From Mycolicibacterium goodii (GTDB taxonomy: Bacteria > Actinomycetota > Actinomycetes > Mycobacteriales > Mycobacteriaceae), in NCBI RefSeq assembly GCF_022370755.2, contig NZ_CP092364.2, positions 6,200,001-6,264,000 of the forward strand: a stretch of DNA of 64,000 nucleotides, read 5' to 3'. Positions 10,758 to 18,502 of this stretch are shown one piece after another. Positions within the stretch are counted from its first letter, which is position 1. Each line of letters begins with the position of its first letter. Under the pieces are notes generated by a model. The model saw nothing but the letters and a program-made list of their open reading frames with translations, had not been told where the DNA came from and ran no database searches. Position numbers and translations under genes: made by a program.

Positions 10758-11576
10758 ATGACCGACAAGCTCAAGGTCGACCTGCACGGGGCACCACAGA
10801 CCATGCTCGCGACGTTCTACGCCAAAGCGCTCGACGCGCACCTGCCCACACCGATCCTGGGTGACCAGCTGGCCGCCGACATCGCCGAGCGCATCGACTA
10901 CGACTGGGCGAGAACATCGATCACCGCGGCCCGATCGCCCGCGGTGACCACCCGCGCCGCCCATTTCGACAGATGGACACGTCAGTTCCTGGCCGCGCAT
11001 CCCGACGCGGTCGTGCTGCACCTGGGCTGTGGGCTCGACGGCCGGTACTTCCGGCTCGAACCGGGACCGCGAGTGGAGTGGTACGACATCGACTACCCCG
11101 AGGTCGCACGCATTCGCGAACAGCTGTACCCGAGCCGGGAGCATTACCACCTGGTGGCCGCCTCGGTGACCGATCCCGCGTGGCTCGACGACGTGCAGGC
11201 CGGTCGGCCGACGCTGATGCTCGGCGAAGGGCTCACGATGTACCTCACCGAGACCGAAGGCGTCGCCCTGCTGCGACGCGTCGTCGACCGGTTCGCCACG
11301 GGTGAACTGCAGTTCGACGCGTTCAACACCCTGGGGATCCGGACGCAGTGGTCCAACACCGTGGTGCGCCGGTCGGGGGCCACACTCCGCTGGGGGATCA
11401 ATGGACCCGACGACATCCTGTCGCAAGTGCCCGGCACTCGGCTGTTGGCGTGGACGTCGCCGTTCGACGATCCGGTGTTCCGCGAATTGAGTTGGTATTT
11501 CCGGTTGATCGCGACGATCATGCGGCCCGTGCCGAAATTGCGCTACATGGCGCAGTACCACCGTTACGCCTTCTGA
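10758..11576 (+). CDS. Class I SAM-dependent methyltransferase, leucine carboxyl methyltransferase (LCM) family
   Basis: A 272-residue protein. ARTSITAARSPAVTTRAAHF and VLHLGCGLDGRYFRLEPGP (SAM site) with EWYDIDYPEVARIREQLYP are typical of the LCM/polyketide O-methyltransferase family, large in mycobacteria. LMLGEGLTMYLTE is the conserved catalytic-face stretch. The substrate is unknown. The ATG at 10758 lies six bases after TAGCCT, so the mRNA is probably leaderless, and it has its own promoter rather than being read with the epimerase. A strong hairpin terminator follows. Confidence 0.85.
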   Translation: MTDKLKVDLHGAPQTMLATFYAKALDAHLPTPILGDQLAADIAERIDYDWARTSITAARSPAVTTRAAHFDRWTRQFLAAHPDAVVLHLGCGLDGRYFRLEPGPRVEWYDIDYPEVARIREQLYPSREHYHLVAASVTDPAWLDDVQAGRPTLMLGEGLTMYLTETEGVALLRRVVDRFATGELQFDAFNTLGIRTQWSNTVVRRSGATLRWGINGPDDILSQVPGTRLLAWTSPFDDPVFRELSWYFRLIATIMRPVPKLRYMAQYHRYAF

Positions 11577-11586
11577 GACCGAACAC

Positions 11587-11625
11587 CGAAAGAGGGGCAC
11601 CCGATTCTCGGGTGCCCCTCTTTCG
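11587..11625 (+). terminator. Perfect 18-bp inverted repeat terminator after the methyltransferase
   Basis: The arms 11587-11604 and 11608-11625 are perfectly complementary with a 3-nt loop. The core AGAGGGGCACCCG recurs in the hairpin at 12188-12218, pointing to a duplicated element. It lies 11 bp after the methyltransferase stop and about 110 bp beyond the convergent small gene, so it may stop both. Confidence 0.8.
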
Positions 11626-11737
11626 TGCAGCCGGTCGCAGAACCTTCGGTAGAAGCTACGCGCCGACCGCGTGTGTGAAACCTCTGCTGTTCTTCGCCCG
11701 ATTTCTCGCGCCGGCTTCACACTCGCGACTCGACGGG

Positions 11738-11962
11738 TCAGCGGCCGCTGTGCCGGACCGTGGTGTCCACCTGCGGTGCGGTGGCCTTCGGCTGGATCTT
11801 GTCCAGCCAGTCCAGGCGGTCGACACCGGCGGTGATGGTGGTGGCGTCCACACTCGTGGGTGCCTGCGCGACCGCGGGCGCGGCCTGCGCGGGGCCGGCC
11901 AGGCCCAAGATGGCGGCGGCCAACCCGCTGGCGGCGATCGCGGCTAATCCGAACTTCTTCAT
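11738..11962 (-). CDS. Tiny exported protein, paralogue A (74 aa)
   Basis: A signal peptide (MKKFGLAAIAASGLAAAILG then PAQAAPA) makes up almost half the protein. The mature part is about 45 residues and ends IQPKATAPQVDTTVRHSGR. It is a close paralogue of the gene at 12232-12438: the tail DWLDKIQPKATAPQVDTTVR is nearly the same there. The ATG at 11962 follows GAGGGAGAGAG. The mature peptide has no cysteine and no known domain; export and small size suggest a cell-wall or secreted peptide. Regulation is probably through the repeats at 12058-12084. Confidence 0.8.
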   Translation of the reverse strand: MKKFGLAAIAASGLAAAILGLAGPAQAAPAVAQAPTSVDATTITAGVDRLDWLDKIQPKATAPQVDTTVRHSGR

Positions 11963-12057
11963 TTTCTCTCTCCCTCTTGGCGGCTTGCCGGCGGCGGCTC
12001 CCGTGTTCTCCGCGCCGTATGCTTGGTTGAACATGCAGGTCAGGGGTTTAATTCCGG

Positions 12058-12084
12058 TGGCAGTAATTGATCGCCGGATGGCAG
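12058..12084 (-). promoter_or_regulatory. 21-bp-spaced direct repeat before tiny exported gene A
   Basis: TGGCAG occurs at 12058-12063 and 12079-12084, exactly 21 bp apart. In the gene direction CTGCCA is followed 20 bp later by a -35-like CTGACC and, after 16 bp, CATACG. The flanks GTGGCAGTAATTGAT are the same 15 bases as at 874-888, outside any shared coding sequence, which suggests selection on a regulator site. Confidence 0.6.
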
Positions 12085-12187
12085 TAACCGATCCGTCGGC
12101 ACCGGTTCTCCAGCAACGTCTGGCAGGTTTCGACGCAGCCTCCACGGTGAGGGTTCGGGTTTCACCGGCGAAGCCGCACCGACACGA

Positions 12188-12218
12188 AAGAGGGGCACCC
12201 GATCCGGGTGCCCCTCTT
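12188..12218 (-). terminator. Hairpin terminator after tiny exported gene B
   Basis: Arms 12188-12201 and 12205-12218 pair perfectly over 14 bp with loop ATC. The sequence is the same as the core of the hairpin at 11587-11625. It lies 14 bp beyond the stop of the gene at 12232, so each paralogue has its own copy downstream, as expected if gene and terminator were duplicated together. Confidence 0.8.
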
Positions 12219-12231
12219 GGTCTGCGCCGCA

Positions 12232-12438
12232 TCAGCGACCGCTGTGGCGGACGGTGTTGTCGACCTGTGGTGCGGTGGCCTTCGGCTGGATCTTGTCCAG
12301 CCACTGCAGGCGATCGACGCCTGCGCTGATGACGGTCGAGTCGACCTGCGCCGGCATGGCCTGTGCGGGGGAGGCCAGGCCGAGAACGGCGGCGGCCAGC
12401 CCGCTGGCGGTGATGGCGGCAATTCCGAACTTCGTCAT
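12232..12438 (-). CDS. Tiny exported protein, paralogue B (68 aa)
   Basis: The signal peptide MTKFGIAAITASGLAAAVLG ends near AQAMPA. The mature part (about 40 residues) shares SAGVDRLQWLDKIQPKATAP and the end VRHSGR with paralogue A. AAAGGACAG precedes the ATG at 12438. The two genes lie in tandem 269 bp apart, each with the same promoter repeats and hairpin, so a recent unit duplication is likely. No domain is recognised. The conserved mature segment, rather than just the signal peptide, argues that the peptide itself is functional. Confidence 0.8.
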   Translation of the reverse strand: MTKFGIAAITASGLAAAVLGLASPAQAMPAQVDSTVISAGVDRLQWLDKIQPKATAPQVDNTVRHSGR

Positions 12439-12511
12439 TTTCCCTGTCCTTTCGGATCTGTCTCTGTGGGGTCTGACTGACAGAACCGGCAGGTCATCGC
12501 AATAATTCCGC

Positions 12512-12538
12512 TGGCAGGAATTGTGCGTCGGATGGCGG
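12512..12538 (-). promoter_or_regulatory. 21-bp-spaced direct repeat before tiny exported gene B
   Basis: TGGCAG (12512-12517) and TGGCGG (12533-12538) are 21 bp apart. In the gene direction the proximal CTGCCA leads 20 bp later to ATGACC and, after 16 bp, CAGACC. It is the third instance of the layout at 875-901 and 12058-12084. Confidence 0.55.
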
Positions 12539-12571
12539 AAAACCGGTGTTACGCCGCTCACTCGGCAAACG

Positions 12572-13030
12572 TCAACGGGCCTCCGCCACAGATTTGAGTC
12601 GTTCCAGAGTACGTGCGATGTGCCGCGCGTTCGCGCTGTCGCGGTCCGGGACTCCGGTGGCACGGCCGGCGATGGCCTTGAACCAGCCCGGCCTGCGGTC
12701 CCATGTGGACTCGGTGACCGTGGACCCGTGCTCGGCGGCGGTGATGTCGTACCGCCAGTGCGCGACGGGGATCCCGGCGGCCTTCACATCGAAGGCGAAC
12801 GTGCGGCCCGGTTCGGCATCGGTCACGGTGCACGTCGTCGTCCACGTCCTCGCGCCGTTGCGGTTCTTGCCCTTGAACACCGCACCCGGTGCTGCTGCGC
12901 TGCCCTTGTGCCACCGCATCTCGTACGTCTCCTCGGCGAGACCTGCCATCGTCGAAAGATCGGTGATCAGGGCGTACACCACGGCGGGATCGGCCGCGAT
13001 CGGAACACAGGCGGTCACGGGAGCAGTCAT
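12572..13030 (-). CDS. SRPBCC (START-like/polyketide cyclase) family protein
   Basis: A 152-residue helix-grip protein: VTACVPIAADPAVVYALITD at the start, RTWTTTCTVTDAEPGRTFAF in the strand region, and a long C-terminal helix RHIARTLERLKSVAE. Such proteins bind hydrophobic ligands in a cavity and act as cyclases, carriers or stress proteins. No catalytic residues can be assigned. The start is the ATG at 13030, divergent from the DUF427 gene at 13091. No signal peptide is present, so it is cytosolic. Confidence 0.85.
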   Translation of the reverse strand: MTAPVTACVPIAADPAVVYALITDLSTMAGLAEETYEMRWHKGSAAAPGAVFKGKNRNGARTWTTTCTVTDAEPGRTFAFDVKAAGIPVAHWRYDITAAEHGSTVTESTWDRRPGWFKAIAGRATGVPDRDSANARHIARTLERLKSVAEAR

Positions 13031-13090
13031 GTGGGTAGATGGTAGGCAGCACCCCGGAAGATCGGTGAGCCCCGTCACGTTGGACCACAC

Positions 13091-13462
13091 ATGACCGAAC
13101 GTCCCGTACTCCAGCCCACTGCCGAGCACCCCATCACCGTCGCGCCCACCGGCAGACATGTCACCGTCCGGGTCAACGGCGAGGTGATCGCCGAGACCGA
13201 CAATGCCCTGACGCTGCGGGAGGCGTCCTATCCGCCCGTGCAGTACATCCCGCTCGCCGACGTCGACGCGTCACGCACGGGTTCCGAGCTGACTCGCAGC
13301 GACACCACGACGTACTGCCCCTACAAGGGCGAGGCCGGCTACTACAACGTGGGAGCGCTCGACGACGTCATCTGGACCTACGAGCATCCCTACCCGTCCG
13401 TCGCCGCGATCGCCGGCCACGTGGCGTTCTATCCGGACAAGGCCGAGATCACGGTCTCGTAA
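13091..13462 (+). CDS. DUF427 protein, Rv0140-like
   Basis: A 123-residue single-domain protein with PTGRHVTVRVNGEVIAETDN and SYPPVQYIPLADVDAS, followed by TTTYCPYKGEAGYYNV and FYPDKAEITV. The CPYKGEA stretch is the family hallmark. The biochemical role of DUF427 is not established. It sits between an SRPBCC protein and a DNA glycosylase, as Rv0140 lies near Rv0142 in M. tuberculosis. The partial gene at 1-353 is a longer relative. Confidence 0.9.
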   Translation: MTERPVLQPTAEHPITVAPTGRHVTVRVNGEVIAETDNALTLREASYPPVQYIPLADVDASRTGSELTRSDTTTYCPYKGEAGYYNVGALDDVIWTYEHPYPSVAAIAGHVAFYPDKAEITVS

Positions 13463-13494
13463 GGGGTGTCGTGCACCCGGCATAGCCTGGTGCG

Positions 13495-14394
13495 GTGCGC
13501 AGCGCGACGGTGGTGTTCAGCGGGCCGGCCAGTCCGGGTCTGACGCTGGCTCCGCTGCGCCGCGGCGGCATCGACCCGTGCTACCGCGTGGATTCCGACG
13601 GGGCGATCTGGCGCACCAGCCTGATGCCCAGCGGACCGGTGACCGCACGGATCACGCGCGCGGCGGTCGACGCCGCCGACTGCCAGGCGTGGGGCGAGGG
13701 CGCCGACGAGTTCATCGACCGGCTGCCCGCGCTGCTGGGTGTCGACGACGACGATTCCGGTTTCGCCCCGGCGGAGCCCACCATCGCCAAGGCGCGCAGG
13801 CTCGTTCCGCATCTGCGCCTCGGGCGGACCGGCCGCATGCTGGAGGCCCTGATCCCGGCAATCATCGAACAACGGGTCTACGGGCTGGACGCGTGGCGGG
13901 CATGGCGCACCTTGGTGACGAAGTTCGGTACACCGGCGCCCGGCCCCGCGCCGGCCGGCATGCGGGTGGTGCCCAGCGCCGAGGTGTGGCGTCGCATCCC
14001 GTCGTGGGAGTTTCACCGGGCCAACATCGATCCCGGCCGAGCCCGCACCATCGTCTTGTGCGCCCAGCGCGCGGACTCGCTGGAACGGTTGACGCCCGAG
14101 CGGGCGGCCGCCGGGCTGCGGTCGCTGCCCGGTGTGGGCGAGTGGACCGTCGCCGAGACCCTGCAGCGGACGTTCGGCGACGCCGACGCGCTGTCGGTGG
14201 GCGATTATCACCTCGCCAAACTCGTGGGCCAGGCGTTACTCGGTGAGCCGGTCGACGATCCGGGCATGGTCGAGTTGCTCGAACCGCTGCGGCCCCACCG
14301 CCACCGTGCGGTGCGCCTGTTGGAGGCCAGCGGAATGTTCGTCTACCGGCGGCGCGCGGCGCGGCAGGCGATTCCGAACCTGCGCGCATTGTGA
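13495..14394 (+). CDS. DNA-3-methyladenine glycosylase 2-like (AlkA/HhH-GPD) protein
   Basis: A 299-residue base-excision protein. The helix-hairpin-helix is LRSLPGVGEWTVAETLQRTF near residues 207-226 and the catalytic Asp sits in LSVGDYHLAK about 15 residues later, as in AlkA. EALIPAIIEQRVYGLDAW is the typical lead-in (usually IxxQQ). There is no 4Fe-4S cysteine set. It would remove alkylated bases in the cytosol. The GTG at 13495 is six bases after TAGCCT, so the message is probably leaderless. It resembles Rv0142. Confidence 0.85.
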   Translation: MRSATVVFSGPASPGLTLAPLRRGGIDPCYRVDSDGAIWRTSLMPSGPVTARITRAAVDAADCQAWGEGADEFIDRLPALLGVDDDDSGFAPAEPTIAKARRLVPHLRLGRTGRMLEALIPAIIEQRVYGLDAWRAWRTLVTKFGTPAPGPAPAGMRVVPSAEVWRRIPSWEFHRANIDPGRARTIVLCAQRADSLERLTPERAAAGLRSLPGVGEWTVAETLQRTFGDADALSVGDYHLAKLVGQALLGEPVDDPGMVELLEPLRPHRHRAVRLLEASGMFVYRRRAARQAIPNLRAL

Positions 14395-14428
14395 CCGCGC
14401 ATTGTGACGATGCGTGGTGGGTCACGCC

Positions 14429-14456
14429 GTGATTAGTGGCTGGGGTAGTCGGGTAC
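14429..14456 (+). promoter_or_regulatory. Possible SigF/SigH-type promoter of dps
   Basis: A -10-like GGGTAC (14451-14456) lies 16 bp after GTGATT (14429-14434), 37 bp before the dps start. GGGTA -10 elements are typical of stress sigma factors in mycobacteria, and M. smegmatis dps is known to use alternative sigma factors. The -35 match is weak. Confidence 0.4.
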
Positions 14457-14492
14457 ACGAGGCACCGAACGCGGTAACGCAAAGGAGCAACG

Positions 14493-15044
14493 ATGACCTC
14501 ATTCACCATTCCGGGCCTGTCCGACCAGAAGGCAAGCGATGTCGCGGATCTGCTGCAGAAGCAGCTCAGCACGTACAACGATCTGCATCTGACGCTCAAG
14601 CACATCCACTGGAACGTCGTGGGTCCGAACTTCATCGGCGTGCACGAGATGATCGATCCGCAGGTCGAACTGGTGCGTGGTTATGCCGACGAGGTGGCCG
14701 AGCGTATCGCGACCCTGGGCAAGTCGCCCAAGGGCACACCGGGGGCCATCATCGAAGACCGCACCTGGGACGACTACTCAGTGGAGCGTGACACCGTCCA
14801 GGCCCACCTCGCAGCGCTCGACCTGGTCTACAACGGTGTCATCGAAGACACCCGCAAGGCCATCGAGAAGCTGGAGGAGCTCGACCTGGTGTCGCAGGAC
14901 CTGCTGATCGACCACGCGAGCGAGCTGGAGAAGTTCCAGTGGTTCGTGCGCGCGCACCTGGAGAGCGCAGGCGGTCAGCTGACGCACGAGGGGCAGTCCA
15001 CCGAGAAGGGTGCCGCTGACAAGGCCCGACGCAAGTCGGCCTGA
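14493..15044 (+). CDS. dps: DNA-binding protein from starved cells, Dps (Dps1)
   Basis: A 183-residue ferritin-like protein, very like M. smegmatis Dps1. LHLTLKHIHWNVVGPNFIGV carries the ferroxidase His residues and EMIDPQVELVRGYADEVAE the partnering acidic residues at the subunit interface. The C-terminal tail (about 20 residues, KGAADKARRKSA) is Lys/Arg-rich; such a tail binds DNA in this Dps. The protein forms dodecamers that store iron, quench peroxide and compact DNA in starvation. AAAGGAG lies before the ATG. A stress-type promoter may lie at 14429-14456 and a hairpin terminator follows. Confidence 0.95.
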   Translation: MTSFTIPGLSDQKASDVADLLQKQLSTYNDLHLTLKHIHWNVVGPNFIGVHEMIDPQVELVRGYADEVAERIATLGKSPKGTPGAIIEDRTWDDYSVERDTVQAHLAALDLVYNGVIEDTRKAIEKLEELDLVSQDLLIDHASELEKFQWFVRAHLESAGGQLTHEGQSTEKGAADKARRKSA

Positions 15045-15051
15045 CCGAGCA

Positions 15052-15101
15052 CGCCGCATCGTCGGGGGTGTCAAGACAACGGCGCCCCCGACGGTGCGGC
15101 G
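15052..15101. terminator. Bidirectional terminator between dps and the aquaporin gene
   Basis: Arms 15052-15070 and 15083-15101 pair over 19 bp with two G-T type mismatches and a 12-nt loop. It begins 8 bp after the dps stop and ends just before the stop of the convergent aquaporin gene. Confidence 0.8.
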
Positions 15102-15102
15102 T

Positions 15103-15879
15103 TCATCCCTCTTGCGTGCCGTCGAGCGCGTCGTCACGCACGGGCCGATCAGCGAGCTCCTCGGCCCTCCCGAACAGGTAGGGATACGCAAGACCGGCGA
15201 TCGCGGCCCCGACCAGCGGGGCCACCCAGAATGCCCACAGCTGCGCGGGCGCCCCGTCGCCGTTGAAGAACGCCACCGCCGTCGAACGGGCGGGGTTCAC
15301 CGACGTGTTCGAAATCGGGATCGATATCAGGTGGATCAGGGTCAGCGTCAGGCCGATCGACAACCCCGCGAACCCCTTCGGGGCGCGATCATCCGTCGAA
15401 CCCAGGATGACCAGCAGGAAGATCCCCGTCAGCACGATCTCGGCGATCAACACCGCCAGCAGCGAGTAGCCACCGGGGGAGTGGTCGCCATAGCCGTTGG
15501 CGGCCATGTTGCCGATGGCGGACCACCCCACCTTGCCCTTGGCGACGACATAGATCACCAGACCGGCCAGCAGGCCGCCGCACACCTGCGAGATCCAGTA
15601 CGGCAGCACGGCACCCCACTCGACGCGTTTGGCGAGTGCCGCGCCCAACGTCACGGCAGGGTTGAAATGGCCTCCGGAGATGACGCCGAAAGCGTAGACG
15701 CCGGTGAGTACCGTGAGCCCGAATGCCAGGGCCACGCCGAGGAATCCGATTCCCAGTGACACCCCGTCGTCGGCGACGAACTTCGCGGCGAAGACCGCGC
15801 TGCCGCATCCGCCGAGCACAAGCCAGAAAGTTCCGATGAACTCGGCGGTCAATCGGTGCGTCATCGTTGGCGTTCGCAT
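15103..15879 (-). CDS. aqpZ: Aquaporin Z-type water channel
   Basis: A 258-residue inner-membrane channel with six transmembrane helices and both NPA half-helices: [13 protein letters not shown] in the first half and [17 protein letters not shown] in the second. ARSTA after the second NPA carries the selectivity-filter Arg, as in water-specific aquaporins; the residues around the filter look AqpZ-like rather than GlpF-like. GGGAGG lies before the ATG at 15879. A polar C-terminal tail is cytoplasmic. It converges on dps and is codirectional with the ClC channel gene upstream. Confidence 0.93.
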   Translation of the reverse strand: MRTPTMTHRLTAEFIGTFWLVLGGCGSAVFAAKFVADDGVSLGIGFLGVALAFGLTVLTGVYAFGVISGGHFNPAVTLGAALAKRVEWGAVLPYWISQVCGGLLAGLVIYVVAKGKVGWSAIGNMAANGYGDHSPGGYSLLAVLIAEIVLTGIFLLVILGSTDDRAPKGFAGLSIGLTLTLIHLISIPISNTSVNPARSTAVAFFNGDGAPAQLWAFWVAPLVGAAIAGLAYPYLFGRAEELADRPVRDDALDGTQEG

Positions 15880-15984
15880 ATCAGCCTCCCTGAGTGCGAG
15901 TTATGTTCCCGTACGGTGACACGGGCCCGCCGAGGCCAAGGCAGATGTTGCCGAATCGTTTGCTGACCGAAATCAGCGGTGACG

Positions 15985-17361
15985 TCACACCTGTTCTGTT
16001 TCGCGGCGGGGACGCTGGGCCCGATAGATGGCGACGTCGCTGCGCGAGATGGTCAGGCACGCGATGCCGACACCGACCATCGCGCACGGCAGTACGGAGA
16101 ACGAACTCGTCATCTCACACACCATGATCATCACCGCCAGCGGGGCGTGGGCCACGCTGCCGAAGCACGCCATCATGCCGACCACCACGAAAATCGCCGG
16201 GCTGTCCGGTATTCCAGGCGCTCCGAGCGCATCGCCCAAGCGCCACAACGCCGCTCCGACGAACGCCCCGATCACCACGCCCGGCCCGAAGATGCCGCCG
16301 GAGCCCCCGGTCCCGATCGACAACGACGTCGCGAGGATCTTCGCGAGCGGCAACAGCAACACGATCCACAGCGGGATGCTCATCAAAGTATCTGTGGCAG
16401 CCGCTTTCTCGGCCCAGCCGTAGCCGCTCGCGAGCACCTGCGGGATGACCAACGCCAAGAGACCGACCGCGAGACCGCCGACTGCGGGTTTGACGATCTT
16501 GCCGCCCGGCAGCATCGCGCTGACCGCGACGGTGCCGTAGAACACGCGCGCATACAACCAGCCCACGCCGCCGGCGATCACCCCGAGCGGCACGAACCAG
16601 GCGAGATCAAGCGGATGGGAGAACCGGTAGTCGCCCACGAGGAAACCGAACAACGGGTCGAACCCGAGAATCGACCCGAGGACCGCGTAGGCCGAGGCCG
16701 ATGTGACGAAACCGGGGATCAGCGCCCGGTAGTCGAAGTCGTCGCGGTACACGATCGACGCCGCGAGGACGGCCCCGCCGAGGGGTGCGCCGAAGATCGC
16801 GCCGATACCCGCCCCGATCCCGAGGGACACCGCGAGGCGGCCGTCCTCGTCGGACAGGTTGAGCCAGCGGGTGAGCAGCGATCCGAACCCGGCCGAGATG
16901 TGCGCCGCCGGCCCCTCGCGGCCGCCGGAACCGCCCGAGCCGATGGTCAGCGCGCTCGCGATGGTCTTGACGACGATGGCCCGCACCCGGATGCCGCGCG
17001 GATCGGTGTGGACGGCTTCGATCGCGTCGTCGGTGCCGTGCCCCTCGGCCTCTGGAGCGAACTTGGCGACGAACCACGCCGAGACGAGGGCGCCGCCACA
17101 CGCGATCAGCGGGATGGCCCACGGGCGGTCGAACCCCGGCGAACCGGGATCCCCGCCGTCGCCCGCGGGTTTCGGGATGTCATAGCCGCCGAGATGGCCC
17201 AGCAGTACGCGGCCCGCCCCGTCGAGCGCCAGATAGAACACCACCGCGCCCAGTCCCGCGATGACGCCGATGGCGATGCCCAGGATCAGCCACTTGCGGA
17301 CGTACCCGGAGTTCCGGACGAAACCGCCCAGGCCTCCTTCGATTCGAGGCCTCGAAACCAT
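15985..17361 (-). CDS. ClC-family chloride channel or H+/Cl- antiporter, Rv0143c-like
   Basis: The protein is 458 residues with about 10-12 membrane segments. The signature loops are IGSGGSGGREGPAAHISAGF near residue 165 and IGTGGSGGIFGPGVVIGAFV near residue 353; the first holds the gating Glu of GREGP. No CBS domains follow. It moves chloride, probably in exchange for protons, across the inner membrane. It matches Rv0143c in position relative to the AlkA-like gene, except that dps and aqpZ are inserted here. The start is an ATG at 17361. Confidence 0.92.
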   Translation of the reverse strand: MVSRPRIEGGLGGFVRNSGYVRKWLILGIAIGVIAGLGAVVFYLALDGAGRVLLGHLGGYDIPKPAGDGGDPGSPGFDRPWAIPLIACGGALVSAWFVAKFAPEAEGHGTDDAIEAVHTDPRGIRVRAIVVKTIASALTIGSGGSGGREGPAAHISAGFGSLLTRWLNLSDEDGRLAVSLGIGAGIGAIFGAPLGGAVLAASIVYRDDFDYRALIPGFVTSASAYAVLGSILGFDPLFGFLVGDYRFSHPLDLAWFVPLGVIAGGVGWLYARVFYGTVAVSAMLPGGKIVKPAVGGLAVGLLALVIPQVLASGYGWAEKAAATDTLMSIPLWIVLLLPLAKILATSLSIGTGGSGGIFGPGVVIGAFVGAALWRLGDALGAPGIPDSPAIFVVVGMMACFGSVAHAPLAVMIMVCEMTSSFSVLPCAMVGVGIACLTISRSDVAIYRAQRPRRETEQV

Positions 17362-17392
17362 GAGCGGATGCTACTGCGCAAACCGCCTGGCT

Positions 17393-18190
17393 TCAGCGGT
17401 AAGCGGTGACCCGGGCCAGCAGCGCGGTTTTCCCGTCATCGCCGATGGCCTGTGCGTCGGCGACCGCCATGGTGCGTCCCACCCGGATCGCGGTGCCCTC
17501 GTACCGCGCGCGGGGACCGCCGGAGAACTGCCGCAGGTAGTTCACCCGCAGCGAGGCCGTCCGCAGAACCGCCTCACCGTCGTTCACCGCGGCCGACGCC
17601 ACCAGTTCCAGCGCCGCGGCCGAGATGCCGCCGTGCACGATGCCGAGGCTGTTGTTGACCACCGGATCCGACAACTGGCGCAACGTCTTGGTGGCGCCAC
17701 CGCTCTCGGCCACCTCCACCGACAGCCGTTCGGACAGCGTCGGCAGCAGCTCGCCCTCATCCGGGTCGTCGGGCCACCCGATGGTGTGGTCCGGCGCCGA
17801 GATGTAGACCGAGCGCACGGTCGCGGTGGCCACCAGCCGGTCCTCCACGGTCAGTTCGCAGACCGCCAACGGCGCCGAGATCGTGGGTCCGAATTCGGAT
17901 CCGGTTGCCAGAACGGGGATCTGCGGGGCAGATGCGACGATTTCTGCCGCGTCGGGCGCGAATTCGATAGCCAGCTCGCTGGACACCGTCCAGGTACCCG
18001 CGGGGCGGCGCGAATGGTTGACCAGTCCGCCGGTGTGGTCGACCAGCATGGCCAACGGGGCCAGCGTCGGCGCACCGGTGAGTGGGTTCAGCAGTCCCGC
18101 GGCGGGGATCGATGCGACGCAGTGGCCGGGCGTTTCGTCGAGGCTCTCGATCCCCATGCGGCCCAGCGGCGTGTTCAGCGGAAAGCGCAT
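17393..18190 (-). CDS. Two-domain hotdog-fold thioesterase (PaaI-like)
   Basis: From the ATG at 18190 the protein has 265 residues in two hotdog-like halves. The second contains DPVVNNSLGIVHGGISAAAL, the PaaI/4HBT signature, with RTASLRVNYLRQFSGGPRAR after it; the first half has PLAMLVDHTGGLVNHSRR. It probably hydrolyses acyl-CoA thioesters. The frame stays open to a GTG at 18307, which would add MGELISRQ and about 31 more residues, but that part would run through a perfect inverted repeat (18215-18247) better explained as an operator, so the shorter start is preferred. Neither start has a good ribosome binding site. Confidence 0.75.
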   Translation of the reverse strand: MRFPLNTPLGRMGIESLDETPGHCVASIPAAGLLNPLTGAPTLAPLAMLVDHTGGLVNHSRRPAGTWTVSSELAIEFAPDAAEIVASAPQIPVLATGSEFGPTISAPLAVCELTVEDRLVATATVRSVYISAPDHTIGWPDDPDEGELLPTLSERLSVEVAESGGATKTLRQLSDPVVNNSLGIVHGGISAAALELVASAAVNDGEAVLRTASLRVNYLRQFSGGPRARYEGTAIRVGRTMAVADAQAIGDDGKTALLARVTAYR

Positions 18191-18214
18191 GCGGTCACAG
18201 TGCCCGGCCGGTCC

Positions 18215-18247
18215 GCCCTCATATACCCCAGGTGGGTATATGAGGGC
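18215..18247. promoter_or_regulatory. Inverted repeat TACCC-n5-GGGTA, possible CsoR/RicR-family operator
   Basis: The 14-bp arms 18215-18228 and 18234-18247 are perfect, with loop CAGGT. The core TATACCC-n5-GGGTATA resembles operators of the CsoR/RicR/CstR family (copper or persulfide sensors). TATATG in the repeat could be the -10 of the thioesterase gene. The repeat could also be a coding coincidence if the GTG at 18307 is the true start. Confidence 0.45.
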
Positions 18248-18448
18248 TGTTGCGGCGGACGCGTGTGCGGCGTCGATGTCCAGCTGACGCGAAATCAACT
18301 CTCCCACAGTTGTTTTCGATCCCGCACGAACGGGGGTCGGTGCATGGGGTCACGATCGCCGGAATCGCTGGGCGCATCGGTGGCCGATTTCTGCGGTCTG
18401 CGGCATGCTTGGTGGAGCGGCGGCAAATTCTAAGAATCTTACTAAGCT

Positions 18449-18502
18449 TTGTCGCAAATGTGAAAAATCTGTATAACAGCTGCGTAACGGGCGTGAAAAA
18501 TC
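18449..18502 (+). promoter_or_regulatory. gltB promoter with two GlnR-like boxes
   Basis: TTGTCG (18449-18454), a 17-bp spacer and TATAAC (18472-18477) form a good promoter. Overlapping it are GTCGC-n6-GAAAA (18451-18466) and GTAAC-n6-GAAAA (18484-18499), 33 bp apart; both fit the actinobacterial GlnR half-box pair gTnAC-n6-GaAAc at most positions. The decamer GTGAAAAATC is repeated exactly at 18460 and 18493. Nitrogen control of gltBD is inferred. Confidence 0.5.
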
